A DNA stretch of 64,000 bases from Isoetes taiwanensis (GCA_021234155.1 JAJEKV010000035.1:2606001-2670000), one strand, 5' to 3'. Counted from the first letter of the stretch, positions 34,963-46,235 are shown. The notes: a model not told the origin generated them from the sequence alone. Translations and numbers: made by a program.

Positions 34963-36095
34963 TGGCAGCATAGAAGAGCCATTTGCATGAACTACACCTT
35001 TGGCTAACATTTGGTTTGACACGTGTGCATGAGCTAATCAAGCAACAGAATTGAAGACATCTACCTTTGAAGACTCTTAGAAGACATTTGTGATGAAGAA
35101 CTAAGGGAGCTTGGAGCATGAAGAACATGTCGATTTGGCTCTGAAAGGAGGATTGAGGACTCTTACTTGAAGAATAGCTTCCATATTTCAGTTTTTTGAC
35201 ATGCCTTGAGCAAAAAAATCCAAATTCTTGATGTATTTTCATATTTCCTTTAACATTCTGATATAATACTACCCTTGGCATTGTTATGAAGTTCAAATAG
35301 ATGCTATTCAAGTTGTTTCCTGCAAATTTTCTGATTTTTGAGCAAAATCCCTGATATGTGCACTGAAATTTCACTGTCCCAAGTCTGCAAGTTTGGCCAT
35401 ACCCCATATGCAAACTATATCTCAAAAAAATCTGAGCTTACTTTCCGTGACTCTCTTGCTATTCATCTTTCATTCAAAATAGATTTCATGATTTTATCAC
35501 TCATAAATCCATAGTTATGGCTTTGCAAAGTTGGCTGTTCTAGGACTAAAAATTTCTGAGACATTCATTGAAATTTCCTGTTCCAAGTTTGCCTTTTCAA
35601 AAATCTATAGATTTCCAACTGCTCATCCAAAAATTCTGAAACTTTGTCATGTGCATGCATTCCTATCCACCTTACCCCAATCCAAGTTTCATGATTTTAG
35701 GACTTTTTCATCTCAAGTTACAGATCCCCAAAGTTGGCTGTTCCAAAAGTTTCAAAATTTCTGATACACTCATTGAAAATTGTCTGTTTCAAGTCTGCTT
35801 GTTCAAAAATCCATAGTAAGCAAAGGAAGCGTCCAAAAATCCTAAAATTAAATACCAAGCATCCTCTACTACTTTTTTCTCACCATTCCAAGTTTGAATA
35901 AGTTTCAGTGCACGGATCCCAAGATATGGATATGCAAACTTGGCATTTCCAAATCTGTCAAAATTTCAGTGACAGTTGAACTTTTGCAATTTGCTCCATT
36001 CTAATCCATCACTTGCTTTGCGGATTGATCACCTTAAGTGATCTGGAGGTTCTAAACCACTGAGGTTGAAGGTTTTGCCAGGAACACCTTCAACA
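34963..36095 (+). repeat. 3' LTR
   Basis: Partner of 28575-29702; it ends CACCTTCAACA, immediately before the resumed LINE frame. Confidence 0.8.
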
Positions 36096-37111
36096 AAACA
36101 TATGAGGACTTGATGCAAGCCAAGGCATTGGATTTCAAACTTAATACAGACTGCATTTCATTAATTCCCAAAGTGAAGGAGCCTATTTCCATCTCTGATT
36201 GGCGTCCGATTACATTGCTTTCTTCTGTATATAAAATAATAGCTAGCTGTATTGTTGAGAATTCAAAATGTTCTGATGGACTCCATCAATTTGATGCAGT
36301 CTGGATTTATCCCAGGAAAATGTATCCTAAATAATGTTGCGGCCGCCACCGAAGGAATTCACTGGGCTCATAAAACAGACCAGAAGATAGCCGATCTGAA
36401 GTTGGATTTTGCCAAAGCCTATGACAGTGTTTGTTGGAGGTTCTTGGAGAGGATGATGCTTGCCTTGGGATGTGGAGAGAGTTTTGTGACACTCGTGATG
36501 AAACTCCTGACATCTGCCAGAGCCACGTATTATGTCATGGCGAGTCCTCTTCGATTTTCAATATAGGTTGCGAAATCCGTCAGGGTTGCCCACTGGCTCC
36601 ATACTCATTCACTATTGTTGCAGACGCACTCTCCCAATTGCTCATCTCGGCTGCGAAAGATGGTGTTATCGAGGGCTTGAGAATGGAAGACGGCTCCCAA
36701 CAGATTGGAAGCCAGTATGCAAATGACACCTTCTTGTTCTTATAGCAGACGAAGTAAACTTGACAAATGCCAAAAAGCTTTTGGATGCATTCTCCATCAC
36801 CTCTGGATGCCTTATGAATTGAGCGCAGCCTTGTGGCCTTCATTGCAGGCCTCACTTGTCTTGTTCGATTTTTCTTGGCATGTGCAGCTGCAGGTCATTG
36901 TGCTAAACTTTTGGGAATTCCATTTGGTATTGGCATCTCTGCTAGTAACATCTAAGAGGAGATTTTGGCTACTCTGCAACGTCATCTAAATTGGTGGAAG
37001 GGTGTTAAGCTTTCAATGGCAGGTAGAATCACTGTCGCAAATTCCATATTATGCTCCACGCATATTTATATGGCCTCGATGATCCTCGCGCCAGAAAAAA
37101 CCCTTACGAAA
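36095..37111 (+). pseudogene. LINE RT, right part, after the LTR insertion
   Basis: Continues the RT domain begun at 28490: SLIPKVKEPISISDWRPITL, LMQSGFIPGKCILNN, LKLDFAKAYDSVCWRFL (motif A), RQGCPLAPYSF, QYANDTFLFL (36713-36742) and MAGRITVANSI near 37030. The catalytic YADD is YAND at 36716-36727, which should abolish polymerisation. At least three frame changes are seen. The sequence stops resembling LINE near 37111. Confidence 0.85.
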
Positions 37112-38446
37112 TTAAATTGAGAGATATGATACATTTTTGCAAGTAAGAAGTTTCATTCATATGGTGAAGTTCTTAAGCAAGAGTTGCATTATATCTTCAT
37201 ATACACTTTTAATTCTCGAATTCATCTTCTTGCTATGTTGTTCCACAAATAGCATAGGCATATTTGATATGCACTTAACTGCAAGTTTGATAAGCACTAA
37301 CTATTGCTCTTCATACCCTATGTAATCACCCTTAGGGCTTACATGTCAATTAGCTATGACTTTTTATTAATTGAATTTACTTTCTTCAAGAAAACATAGA
37401 GAATATCAATGCCATTCATGTGCATCATCATGGAAAACAACATGCAGGAAACAACATCGATCTGCGTCTGCATTGTCCATTTGTTACTAAATCTAAAGAA
37501 TGTCTTCGCGTAGGTGAACGTCCTTGAATTGTAAATAGTTCCTTATTGTGCTTGAGAAAAACATGTTGTTGCCTTCTAAATGTTTCATATCTTGGGGACT
37601 TTGCCTTTTATACCTGAGCATACACTTCACAAAATAGCAAAGTCAATAAGGAGTCCAAAAAGTACAGTGGCACTAGCAGCCACAAAACTTTGCATTATGT
37701 GCGTTGTTCTGTTAGAAGCAATTTAACAATATAAAGAATGAAAAGGTGCGAAGAATCCTACCTATTACATGTAGAAATAGCCAGATATGGCTCTAATTGA
37801 AAAAAATGGCATTTCATTCAATTGCAACAATTACGAACTGTGATAAAGTGGCATCATAAACCATTTTTTTCTACACAAGTAAGCTCTTACAGGTCCAAAG
37901 AACTAGCTTTGAACTTTTATAGCCACAATGGGCTATCTTTACACATAGTAACTATTTTTGTTGCATTGCATCTCACTATTTTGCAGTGTCAAATTAGTAT
38001 TTTGCAGAAAGGTAATAGCCCAAATTGGATGAATATATATCTGCATTTAGGCTTATGGCATCATCTAAAAGGTCTAAGATCGCATGAGTTCATAATGTCA
38101 CGAACAAATAGATAAATAGATAATGCGTCCCTCCCAGTGTAGGGGATTTAGACAAAAGATACAAAGCTCTTGACTTTGAGAATGCGAGTGATTTACATCG
38201 TTGTGATCATTTACAACATTGCTATATGTACAAACACCATGATTCACAACATTACCATTTGTGCATAAAGCCCCATTGTAAAATGAGAATACGACTATCA
38301 CAATCTATATAATCTGCACAAAAAGGATTGAACAAGCCATTAAACCCATTAAACAAGAATTTCCAAATCTATATCTGAGAATAGGACAACCTTACATTAA
38401 CCGCATTATGCACAATATCTCTAATTCTGCATCTCTCGTCTTTGCA
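37112..38446. other. No gene recognised
   Basis: AT-rich DNA; short open stretches only. Confidence 0.4.
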
Positions 38447-39018
38447 CTCTCGTATTTTATAGCTCCTTGATGACCATGGCTGAGTAAGGAGTGTAAATTT
38501 GCTAACAAAAAAGTCTAGACCACCCACACCAACTAGAATCCATTTTCTCTACATATCCATCCTTCCTGCCCGAGAATATTAGTATCATGTTGCTTCTTAG
38601 TTTGGTATGTCCAACTGCTATTATTACTTGCTATTATTGTCAATAGGCATATTGTCTATAAAGATTAATTTATTGACAATGGAGATAGAAATCACGTGTT
38701 ACATATGAGAATTTCTAATTGACACTAATTGTATTAGCATCCCTACTTGTAGATGTAGGGGATAGCCAATAATTGGAAAGTTGCAACGTCTTTGTTGCAA
38801 ATAATTGCCCATTGTTATTGCTTCTATCAAAGTGCACTTGTTAGGCAAAGTATGTTATGACTTATTCGAACATGGTTAGTTATGGAAACGTTGGGCATAT
38901 TTGAAGAATGTTCATCTTTAACCACCATTATTTTTGCAACATTGACATATACTTATTTCACATGGCTCTTGAGCCATCTAAATAAGAAAGACCATAGATT
39001 AATATTAGAACATGCTGC
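38447..39018 (-). promoter_or_regulatory. Orphan copy of a chitinase promoter region
   Basis: Closely matches 44752-45313, the DNA upstream of the chitinase relic, from the TATA box (minus-strand CTATAAAATACGAGAG) outward for about 550 bases. No chitinase coding sequence follows it at lower coordinates. It marks a former tandem gene copy. Confidence 0.8.
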
Positions 39019-39149
39019 TTCAGGTGGCATGGTAGATCCTAGAGGCACAACATTTGAACCAGAAAAAACCACATGAACTCAATTAAACCATTAAGAAAGA
39101 TTTCATTAGAAATGGCATTTTTAGGCCATTAATATTTGAATTGGAATCA

Positions 39150-39640
39150 TGGAGCTACCTTGGCATGTTGGAGCCTAGATGGCATGTTTGAGCCATCTTG
39201 GCATGTTGGAGCCCATGTGCCATGTTTGAGCCACCTTGGCATGTTGGAGCCAACCAAGGTGGCATGGTGGATTCTAGGGGCACGAGATTTGAACCATAAA
39301 AAATAACATATAAAATCAATAAAACCATTATTAAATATTTCATTAGAAATGGTATTTTTAGGCCATTAATGTTTGAATTGGAATGTTGGAGCCACCTTGG
39401 CATGTTGGAGCCTAGATGGCATGTTTGAGCCATCTTGGCATGTTGGATCCACGTGGCAAGTTTGAGCCACCTTGGCATGTTGGAGCCTAGGTGGCATGTT
39501 TGAGCCACATTTGCACGTTGGAGCCTACGTGGCATGTTGGGGCCCACATGGCATGTTTGAGCCACATTGGGTGGCATGTTGGAGCCTACATGGCATGTTT
39601 GAGCCAGGGTGTCATGTTGGAGCCTATGTGGCATATTCCT
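39150..39640. repeat. GGCATGTTGGAGCC minisatellite
   Basis: Alternating words GGCATGTTGGAGCC and GGCATGTTTGAGCCA recur about every 18-20 bases, in two blocks separated by a 150-base segment that itself resembles 39010-39150. The 163-codon minus-strand frame across it is a repeat artefact. Confidence 0.9.
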
Positions 39641-40180
39641 TAACACAATATTTCAAGCACAGAATAAAATAACATTAATATATTTTTTATGACAGTTATC
39701 TGACATAATTTTTTATCCACTTTGAACTCATTTTTCTCCATCATCCCAGTTCCAAATTGGGCCAAATTTTATCCCACATGTTCCTACAACTTTTCTCTGA
39801 TAGACATTTCAAAAATAATTTAAAATTCTCGAGTAAACTCGAGATATCATCATTTGAGTGTGCAGACCTTGTTTTGTCTCAGGGAAGTGCATTGGCCAAA
39901 TTTTCTTCCAACTTTGAACCCAATTTTCTCCGTCATCCCATATCCAAATAGAGCCAATTTTCTTCCAAGATCTCATACAACTTTTCTCTGATTGTTCCTC
40001 CAAAAATCATTTCAAGCACAACTCGAGATATTCAGATCTGAGTGCAACTACCTCATTTTGCTTTAGGAATCCTAATGTAATTGATGTTATTTTGCAAATT
40101 TTGCACAAAGATTGGTTGCCTTAAGCAACCTGGAGGTTCTAACCGAGTAGAATCCACTGAAGTTGATCCAAATGCTAGGT
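39641..40180. mobile_element. Diverged LTR-like fragment
   Basis: The end (GATTGGTTGCCTTAAGCAACC, GGAGGTTCTAACCGAG) parallels the end of the LTRs at 29625-29660 and 36010-36060. Its boundary at 40180 coincides with the abrupt end of the chitinase frame, suggesting insertion there. Confidence 0.45.
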
Positions 40181-40186
40181 TTCAGG

Positions 40187-40730
40187 TCAATGTGGTGATG
40201 GAGATGAGAGTTTTGACATTAGGGTTTTTAAGGCGAACCTTGGAGATGGAGGAGATGGTGGTGAAGTTGGCGGAGACAGAGAAGTCAGAGTTGAGGGAAG
40301 CAAAGGCATAGAGGAGATGGGTATAGAGGCATGAGTTGATGGTAGAGGGATCAGCTTCCCAATTGCCCCAATAACCAAGTTTGATGGATGTGCAGCTAGC
40401 GGGAGGCGGGGGGCTTGGGGTGCCGCCAGAACAGGGGCCTTTTTGGCAGCCAGTTCTGCAAGCAGAGGAGGTGCCGCAGAAGCCATACTGGCTGCAACAA
40501 TAGTGGAAGGCATAGGAGGCCATATTAGCCTGCTTCCCACACACCTCTTGGTTGCACTGGCTTTGGCAACCGGTTCTATAATATGCAGATATAGTGTCGC
40601 ACCATCTATATTGGCTGCAGCAATACCCCAGAGCGCAATATGCTCCTCCCGCCTGACTCCCGCAGGTCTACGCTTCAATGGTCTGCATTGTTAAAGCCCC
40701 TAACATCTGCGCCCATACTAGCACTATTGC
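40187..40730 (-). pseudogene. Chitinase relic: hevein domains and start of GH18
   Basis: On the minus strand a signal-peptide-like stretch (IVLVWAQMLGALTMQTIEA) is followed by TAG, where the copy at 44.7 kb has CAG (Gln), then [11 protein letters not shown] and a hevein domain with several lost cysteines ([11 protein letters not shown]). A second hevein domain ([14 protein letters not shown]) follows, then [12 protein letters not shown] linker, and the first GH18 strands ([24 protein letters not shown]). It stops near 40187, before the catalytic DxxDxDxE. The nonsense codon and truncation make it inactive. It retains the part of GH18 that the 44 kb copy lacks. Confidence 0.8.
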
Positions 40731-41861
40731 CCCCCTTTCAGAGCTCTTCGTTTTGGGTTTTTGCTTCTTGCCCTTATAGCTCCCAAAATCGTTATCATAT
40801 TCTACATTTCTCTCCATGACCAGTTCAGTCTGTTCTACTGAAGAAGGAGTCTTGTTTGCTTGATTTCTTAAATCATAATGTAAGCTTATCATATTATACT
40901 CTTGCGGTTTCATTCATCGCGAGGCCGCCGTTCTCCACCAGTTCTACCTAGATCCCACAATGTGCAGTTCGTTCGCGAATGAACTTTTGATCTTTACTCA
41001 CAAAGTTTTAAAATAAAAGGATTAGCAATCTTTGACAAAGCCGAAATTAATGAATGTATAAGATTTAAGAAAGCAAGACAGACGAAAACGGGTACAAATA
41101 GACTCAAAGCATCTAGAAATGGAGATCATATAGAAACAATACTTTAGCTATCCAGAGTTTGATCATCCACCTATAGATTGAAGAGAAGCATCCACCAGCA
41201 TAGCTAAAACTCAGACACCATGAGGCACTTGTTTGTTTGATGAAAAAGGCTTGATCTACGGATACATTGGGTAGCCATTTATAGTGCACTAATTAGGATT
41301 AACTACCAATTAACGTGCTTTAATGGTTTATATATAATTCATGAACTTGGCAATGTTTTTTGAAATTTTTATTTCTTTTTCAAACAATAACATCTCCCAG
41401 AACACACCAAAACAAAAAGTTTATTTTTTTTTTCCGATATAAAATATGGCCACGATAACATTATCTCTTCAATATTTTCATAAAAGCTTACTTTACTACA
41501 ATGATACAGTACAAAAGACATGACCAGAATGATCATTTGGATGATTTGCTGTTGTGCAAATCATGTTTTAATCAGGCGTGAAACCCTACTAAATCTGCTC
41601 GGAAATTTGCTGTTTTGACCTAGAAAACTTTATTAAATATGAGCATATCATACATCATCAGATAGATCCCAGAAAGCGTTTTCCAACGCAATAAAAAACA
41701 CATAAAAAGGAGTCTAGATTCAAAAGTTATGATAAAAGAATATTACCATCAAATCTGCACTTTCCAAAAAGGTATCCAGATTGAAAAGTACAAAAAGCAG
41801 GTATCTATCTTGATAGATCTATGTCAAACATATACCAATGGAAAGCGCTATGTAAGTTTTC
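40731..41861. other. Upstream region of the chitinase relic
   Basis: CTATAAATGG on the minus strand at about 41286-41277 is a possible TATA box. A near-palindrome AGTTCGTTCGCGAATGAACT is at about 40966-40985. No other gene is readable. Confidence 0.35.
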
Positions 41862-42414
41862 GCATTAGGGTTTTTTTGAGATTAAAAAAGGGCCTTCAAA
41901 ACATGCCAACTAAGCCAAATGAAGATAAATGAACTACCAATCAGAAATCAGAGCCTGACGGGTCAAGTCAGCAAAACTGTTATAACTAACTCACTGGATC
42001 ACATTTTCTAGCATAACTATTGATAGAAAAGTCCAAATGAGCTCTTATTTAGTGCAATGGATAGATTTCATTGAGATCTTTCCAATCTTAGGTGCTTTGC
42101 ACATATTTTAACCACTTATGATTGTCAAAACTCCAAAAAATATGGTTTTTACCATTTTTTACTATCCTCACTGGGCTAAAAGATATGCAAGCCATCCAAG
42201 GTTGGAAAGATCTCAATGAGATCTATCTATTGCACCAAACAAGAGCTCATTTGGACTTTTCTATCAATACTTATGCTAGAAAATGTGATCCAGTGAGTTA
42301 GTTATAACTGTTTTGCTGACTGGATTACCAGTTCTGTTTTCTGATTGGTAGTTTATATAGCTTAGTCAGCATTTCTTAGAAGGCCCTTTTATGATCTCAA
42401 AAAATCCCTAATGT
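41862..42414. repeat. Long foldback, arms about 230-250 bp
   Basis: The sequence from CATTAGGGTTTTTTTGAGAT (41863) through GAGCTCTTATTTAGTGCAAT and AGATCTTTCCAA is repeated in inverse from about 42190 to 42413, with a central spacer of roughly 90 bases. Divergence is moderate with small indels. No transposase is present; it may be a foldback MITE or a hairpin-RNA source. Confidence 0.85.
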
Positions 42415-42953
42415 GAGTCCAAGTTCATCTGAATCTGACCTCTGTAGCTCAAGTTATGAGCAAGGAAACAATTTTGACGTTCTCTCTCTAGCGCTCCTCT
42501 TCTTTATCGATTTTTAGTGACTTAGATATTATTACATACAATGGTTTGATAAAAAAAAAAAAGCTCTCATAAAATTCTTATTTTTGATTAAAACATTTTT
42601 TTCCAACAAAAAAATTGTAAAAATTTGCAAACCTAATGACACATCTTACTGCACCTAAAATTCTATATGTAAGTCAAAAGGTCTTTCAGGTTCAACTTTA
42701 GATCTATAAATTGTTACGTTGTTATTTAACGCATGAATTGCAAACTAACTTGCATATGATTCGGGTCTAGCCATCCCAATGTTAAATGGCAACTCTTTTT
42801 TGTTGGACTTTATACATGATAATCTCAAGTTAGAACGTTCTCCAATCAATTAGATCTTAGCAAATAATATAAAGCGTCTTATAGATAATAATACAAATAT
42901 TGAATAAAGAAAGTCAACACAATTATAATATAGATCAAGACATTGAAAACATG
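42415..42953. other. No gene recognised
   Basis: AT-rich DNA between the foldback and the chitinase 3' exon. Confidence 0.35.
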
Positions 42954-43003
42954 TTATGGTATGATTGTTCCATCGCAATACTTCCCATTCAATGCTTTAG
43001 CAG

Positions 43004-43075
43004 CTGCAAATAAGCAAACTCGTCAAAATCATATCACATAGAGTGCAAGTGCTAAAATGTGTATGAAGTAATTAC
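43004..43075 (-). other. Spliceosomal intron, 72 bp
   Basis: Donor CAG/GTAATTAC and acceptor TTTGCAG/CTGC keep the GH18 frame (AKA to AAKALNG). A diverged copy of both exon ends recurs at about 45325-45470. Confidence 0.75.
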
Positions 43076-43409
43076 CTGCTTTAGCGAGGGTAAAGGTAGA
43101 ATCATCTTGAAGGGGTGTCTAGAATCCATACCCTTGTAGTCCTTTAGATTTCAAATAGTTCACCTTGTTTGTGATCGACCGTGCGTCATCATATCCGGTC
43201 CAGGTCGTGCCGCTATATGCATATGTAGACTTGCTAGATGTATCATGGACAACAGTAGCCCCAGAACTAGCAATAGAGGAATACGAAGGTGTAGCAGAAG
43301 TTGGATTTGCAGGAGCTCCAAGACCATGATTGGATGTAGTCAAGGTCCAAGTCACTCCATATGCAGGGAATCCATACACAATCTTTTGTGCACTGAGATA
43401 GCTCGACCA

Positions 43410-43905
43410 GGGGCACATCATCTTCGAATTGAGACAGGCAGATGGATTGGTGAGCCACGTCAGGACAGGCTCTGTCAATGCTGCTAAATGGGAGTCATTG
43501 AGGATGAATCTCATACCCTTCAAAGTTGCCCAGCATATGATCAAATCCGGACGCGCTATGCTGAGTTGGTCAGGCCTGGCCAGCCGCTACATGTGACATT
43601 GAGCACGTCATCCGTACTGGTGCTAGGATCATACCTTCAGGAGGTCATGGACATGCGAGATCAGCTATGTCCTCGGGCACGCGCTTGACATGTACATACA
43701 CATTTATTTCCTAATGATGTATACTTGTACAGTTCGACAGCATTCTTATTACTGCCACGGTTTTTCCCTCGAAAACCCTTCGGGGCGAGGGTTTTTTAAC
43801 CCGGACAGTAATAAGTTTGCTGCGCTCCTTCTGGGTCCCATAGGCCGATTGGTCTCAGTGGACGATAAAAAAACTATTCTTATTATTATTCTTATTCTTA
43901 TTTTG
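43410..43905 (+). mobile_element. 5'-truncated LINE 3' fragment inside the chitinase
   Basis: It starts in the ORF2 C-terminus: LRIETGRW, RLCQCC, then an in-frame TAA, and EDESHTLQSC, which together give a C-x2-C..H-x4-C knuckle. The stop of ORF2, a 3' UTR, the conserved stem-loop (about 43748-43812) and an irregular TTCTTATTATTATTC tail follow. It shares about 300 bases with the inverted fragment at 49523-49885. Confidence 0.8.
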
Positions 43906-44143
43906 TCAATCCATAGTCACCATTCACAGTGGGATAAGTAGGGTCATAAAGGGGAGCTGGGTTATTGGTGTAACTTTCCCATGAACCATGAAGGTCATAA
44001 CTCATGACAAGTATCCAGTTAAGATTTGATTGAATCGAGGAGGTCGGATAAGATGCACCTCCCATCCAATCAACTAGAGGATTCTCATAGTAAACTGCAG
44101 CAGCAAGAAGCATGCTTGGAGCACGCGCACGCCATTCTTGGAA

Positions 44144-44382
44144 CCCAGGGGATGCACTTATACATGAAAGGGGTATGGCATCTGCGTTCGGAGGGTAGCA
44201 AAAAACCCCCCTTGTATACACATTTTTAATAGGCAATTTGATCTCTATGTGTATAGATATTGCTCTAGATCAGTGCCTAAAAACACCCCTAACCCCTAAG
44301 TATACGTACGCAAATGGGCCAAAAAACACCCCTCCGTTGAACTCTCATGGGTTATATGCTAATGAAAGGTGAATCCCCCGGG
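44144..44382. mobile_element. hAT-like MITE, 239 bp, in the GH18 exon
   Basis: Perfect 8-bp target duplication TCTTGGAA at 44136-44143 and 44383-44390. Ends CCCAGGGGATGCAC and, inverted, CCCGGGGGATTCAC (14 bases, two mismatches). Removing the element and one duplication restores the GH18 frame across LGLLFQ-EWRARA. Length, 8-bp duplication and short TIR fit a hAT-derived MITE. Confidence 0.88.
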
Positions 44383-44762
44383 TCTTGGAACAACAGGCCA
44401 AGGTTGGCCATGTCACTAGTGGCCACGTCAGGGTATTCCCAGTCAAGGTCTAGACCATCGAAGTTATATCTTCTCGCAAGGGCAGTGCTGCTGGTGATGA
44501 AGGTAGAGCGAGAGGTAGAGGAGCTAACCATGCGAGAAAAGGTTTGCACTGGCTTTGGCAGCCGGTTCCGCAGTATGCAGGCGTAGTGCCGCACCATCCA
44601 TATTGGGTGCAGCAATATCCCGGAGAGCAATATGCTCCTCCAGCCTGACTCCCGCAGGTCTGCGCTTCAATGCTTGTCATTCCCACCACAAGCATCAGCG
44701 CCCATGCTAGCACCATTGCTTCCATTGAAGCTCCAAAATGTGCATAGCATCTTTTCACTCTC

Positions 44763-44773
44763 GTATTTTATAG
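44763..44773 (-). promoter_or_regulatory. TATA box of the chitinase relic
   Basis: CTATAAAATAC on the minus strand, about 38 bases before ATG 44725. That distance favours this ATG over the upstream in-frame one at 44758. The whole upstream region is duplicated at 38447-39018. Confidence 0.7.
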
Positions 44774-45312
44774 CTCCTTGATGACCTTAGCTAAGTAAGA
44801 AGTGTAAATTTGCTAACAAAAAAGTCTAGACCACCCACACCAACTAGAATCCATTTTCTCTACATATCCATCCTTCTTGCCGAGAATTTGGTATCATGTT
44901 GCTTCTTAGTTTGGTATGCCCAACTGCTGTTATCGTCAATAGGCATATTGTCTATAAAGGTTAAGTTATTGACAATGGAGATAGAAATCACGTGTTACAT
45001 ATGAGAATTTCTAATTGATACTAATTGTATTAGCAGCCCTACTTGTAGATGTAGGGGATAGGCAATAATTGGAGAGTTGCAATGTCTTTGTTGCAAATAA
45101 TTGGCCATTGTTATTGCTTCTATCAAAATGCACTTGTTAGGCAAAGTATTTTATGACTTATTCGAACATGGTTCTTTATGGAAACGTTGGGCATATTTGA
45201 AGAATGTTCATCTTTAACCATCGTTATTTTGGCAACATTGACATATACTTATTTCACGTGGCTCCCGAGCCCATCTAAATAAGAAAGACCATAAATTAAT
45301 ATTAGAACATGT

Positions 45313-45640
45313 TGCTAATGTTGATATGATTGCTCCATCATAATACTTCCCATCCAATTCCTAGAAAATCATGCTATGATATGATTGTACCATATACAAT
45401 GTCAAAATCAAAATAAGATAAATCATAAAATGTGAAAAGAAAATATGGTTATCTTTAGCAAGGATCACCCTTTGTCCACAATCTTATTGTTGACGTGGAC
45501 CTTTCCTCCAATAGGAGGAAGTCCAAAAACTGCCTTCAATAAGGAATAAGCGAAGTACAGTGGATATTGCAAATATCCAGAGGAGGAATATGGTGTAGAT
45601 AATGCCCATGGCTTGAAAGTTTTTTTTACAGCAATGCTAG
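45313..45640 (-). pseudogene. Decayed 3' part of a third chitinase copy
   Basis: Near 45370-45325 the minus strand reads LDGKYYDGAII, a diverged form of the last chitinase exon, and near 45470 a diverged exon end (ATCCTTGCTAAAG). Upstream, SLLKAVFGLPPIGG may correspond to the GH18 QKIVYGFPAYG strand. Large parts are missing. It sits upstream of the promoter of the 44 kb copy, as expected in a head-to-tail cluster. Confidence 0.5.
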
Positions 45641-46159
45641 AGGGCTAGGGCGTTATTGCCCTCATGCTCTGGTTCGAGGGGTTTCATGGATTAGATCAAT
45701 TTGGCAGACAAGGGGCTCACGAGATTCTTCAACAATCTAGTGGCCGGACTGGCAGAGAAGAGCATCTTGGTGTTACATACATTTCCTAAATTTTGAAGAG
45801 AGGAATCAAAAGGGAACAAATAGAAACTTCTCAAGAGAAATGCAAGCTTTTGTTGGAGAGAGGCATCGGTCCAGAGAAAGAAACATTTATGCATCAAATG
45901 ATAGAAGAAAAAAATAGTATGCAAGAGCAGTATTGGTAGAATGTGCTTACAAAAACAGAAATTAAGAAAAAAAAAAGGATGAAAACAGACAAAACCTCCC
46001 TAGCTAGGCTTTTCATTCATCTCAGCAGAATTCTACAATGGTTGAGAGTGGGTAACTGCACATTTGCAAGCTACCCAAATGAAAAAACATAGGGAATATT
46101 CAGTTATATCACCTGGACCCCAAATAAATTCTACAGATGTCGGTTAAGTGTACCTGCCG
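45641..46159. other. No gene recognised
   Basis: AT-rich sequence with no supported feature. Confidence 0.35.
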
Positions 46160-46235
46160 AGAGCTTATCGCCGGGATTAAAAAACCCCGCCCTTTCGGGT
46201 TTTCGAGGAAAAACCCTAGTGATAAGCCCTCGGCA
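46160..46235 (-). repeat. LINE-type 3' stem-loop, variant
   Basis: CCGAGAGCTTATC pairs with GATAAGCCCTCGG outside an inner stem containing CCCGCCCTTTCGGG and TTTTCGAGG. It resembles the stem-loops at 13.2, 27.8, 43.8 and 49.6 kb but has different outer arms; 6485-6535 is a related partial copy. Confidence 0.65.

Larger units (their letters stand above)
28575..36095 (+). mobile_element. Gag-only LTR retrotransposon (TR-GAG type)
   Basis: Two long, nearly identical direct repeats (28575-29702 and about 34963-36095) enclose one gag-like ORF and no pol. The repeats begin TGGCAGCATAG and end in CAACA. The element sits inside a LINE RT and is itself interrupted by a TIR element at 32135-34783. A purine run AAGAGGCTGGGGGA at about 34908 may be the polypurine tract, though it lies some 40 bases before the repeat. 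No clear 5-bp target duplication is visible. Without pol it would need enzymes from another element. Confidence 0.8.
42954..44725 (-). pseudogene. Class V (GH18) chitinase with hevein domain, broken
   Basis: Minus strand. ATG 44725 ([11 protein letters not shown]) gives a signal peptide, then [12 protein letters not shown] and one intact hevein domain to CGTGCQSQC. An internal deletion then joins this, out of frame, to the middle of GH18 ([24 protein letters not shown] with the catalytic Glu). A 239-bp MITE (44144-44382) interrupts after LGLLFQ; the frame resumes at EWRARAPSM and runs through WILVMSYDLHGSWE. A LINE 3' fragment (about 43410-43905) interrupts next, then KIVYGFPAYG and GYGFWTPLQDDSTF. 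A 72-bp GT..AG intron (43075-43004) leads to a last exon ending KYCDGTIIP and TAA (42956-42954). The normal enzyme hydrolyses chitin in the cell wall; this copy cannot. Confidence 0.88.

Noticed and set aside
28570-36100. A 5-bp target duplication flanking the LTR element
   Set aside because: The flanks read TTTTG on the left and AAACA on the right. No match was found with any small shift of borders.
39155-39646. A 163-codon minus-strand ORF
   Set aside because: It is a translation of the GGCATGTTGGAGCC minisatellite.
42954-44725. A functional chitinase with two long introns
   Set aside because: The interruptions are a MITE with a target duplication and a LINE fragment, and an internal deletion shifts the frame between the hevein and GH18 parts.
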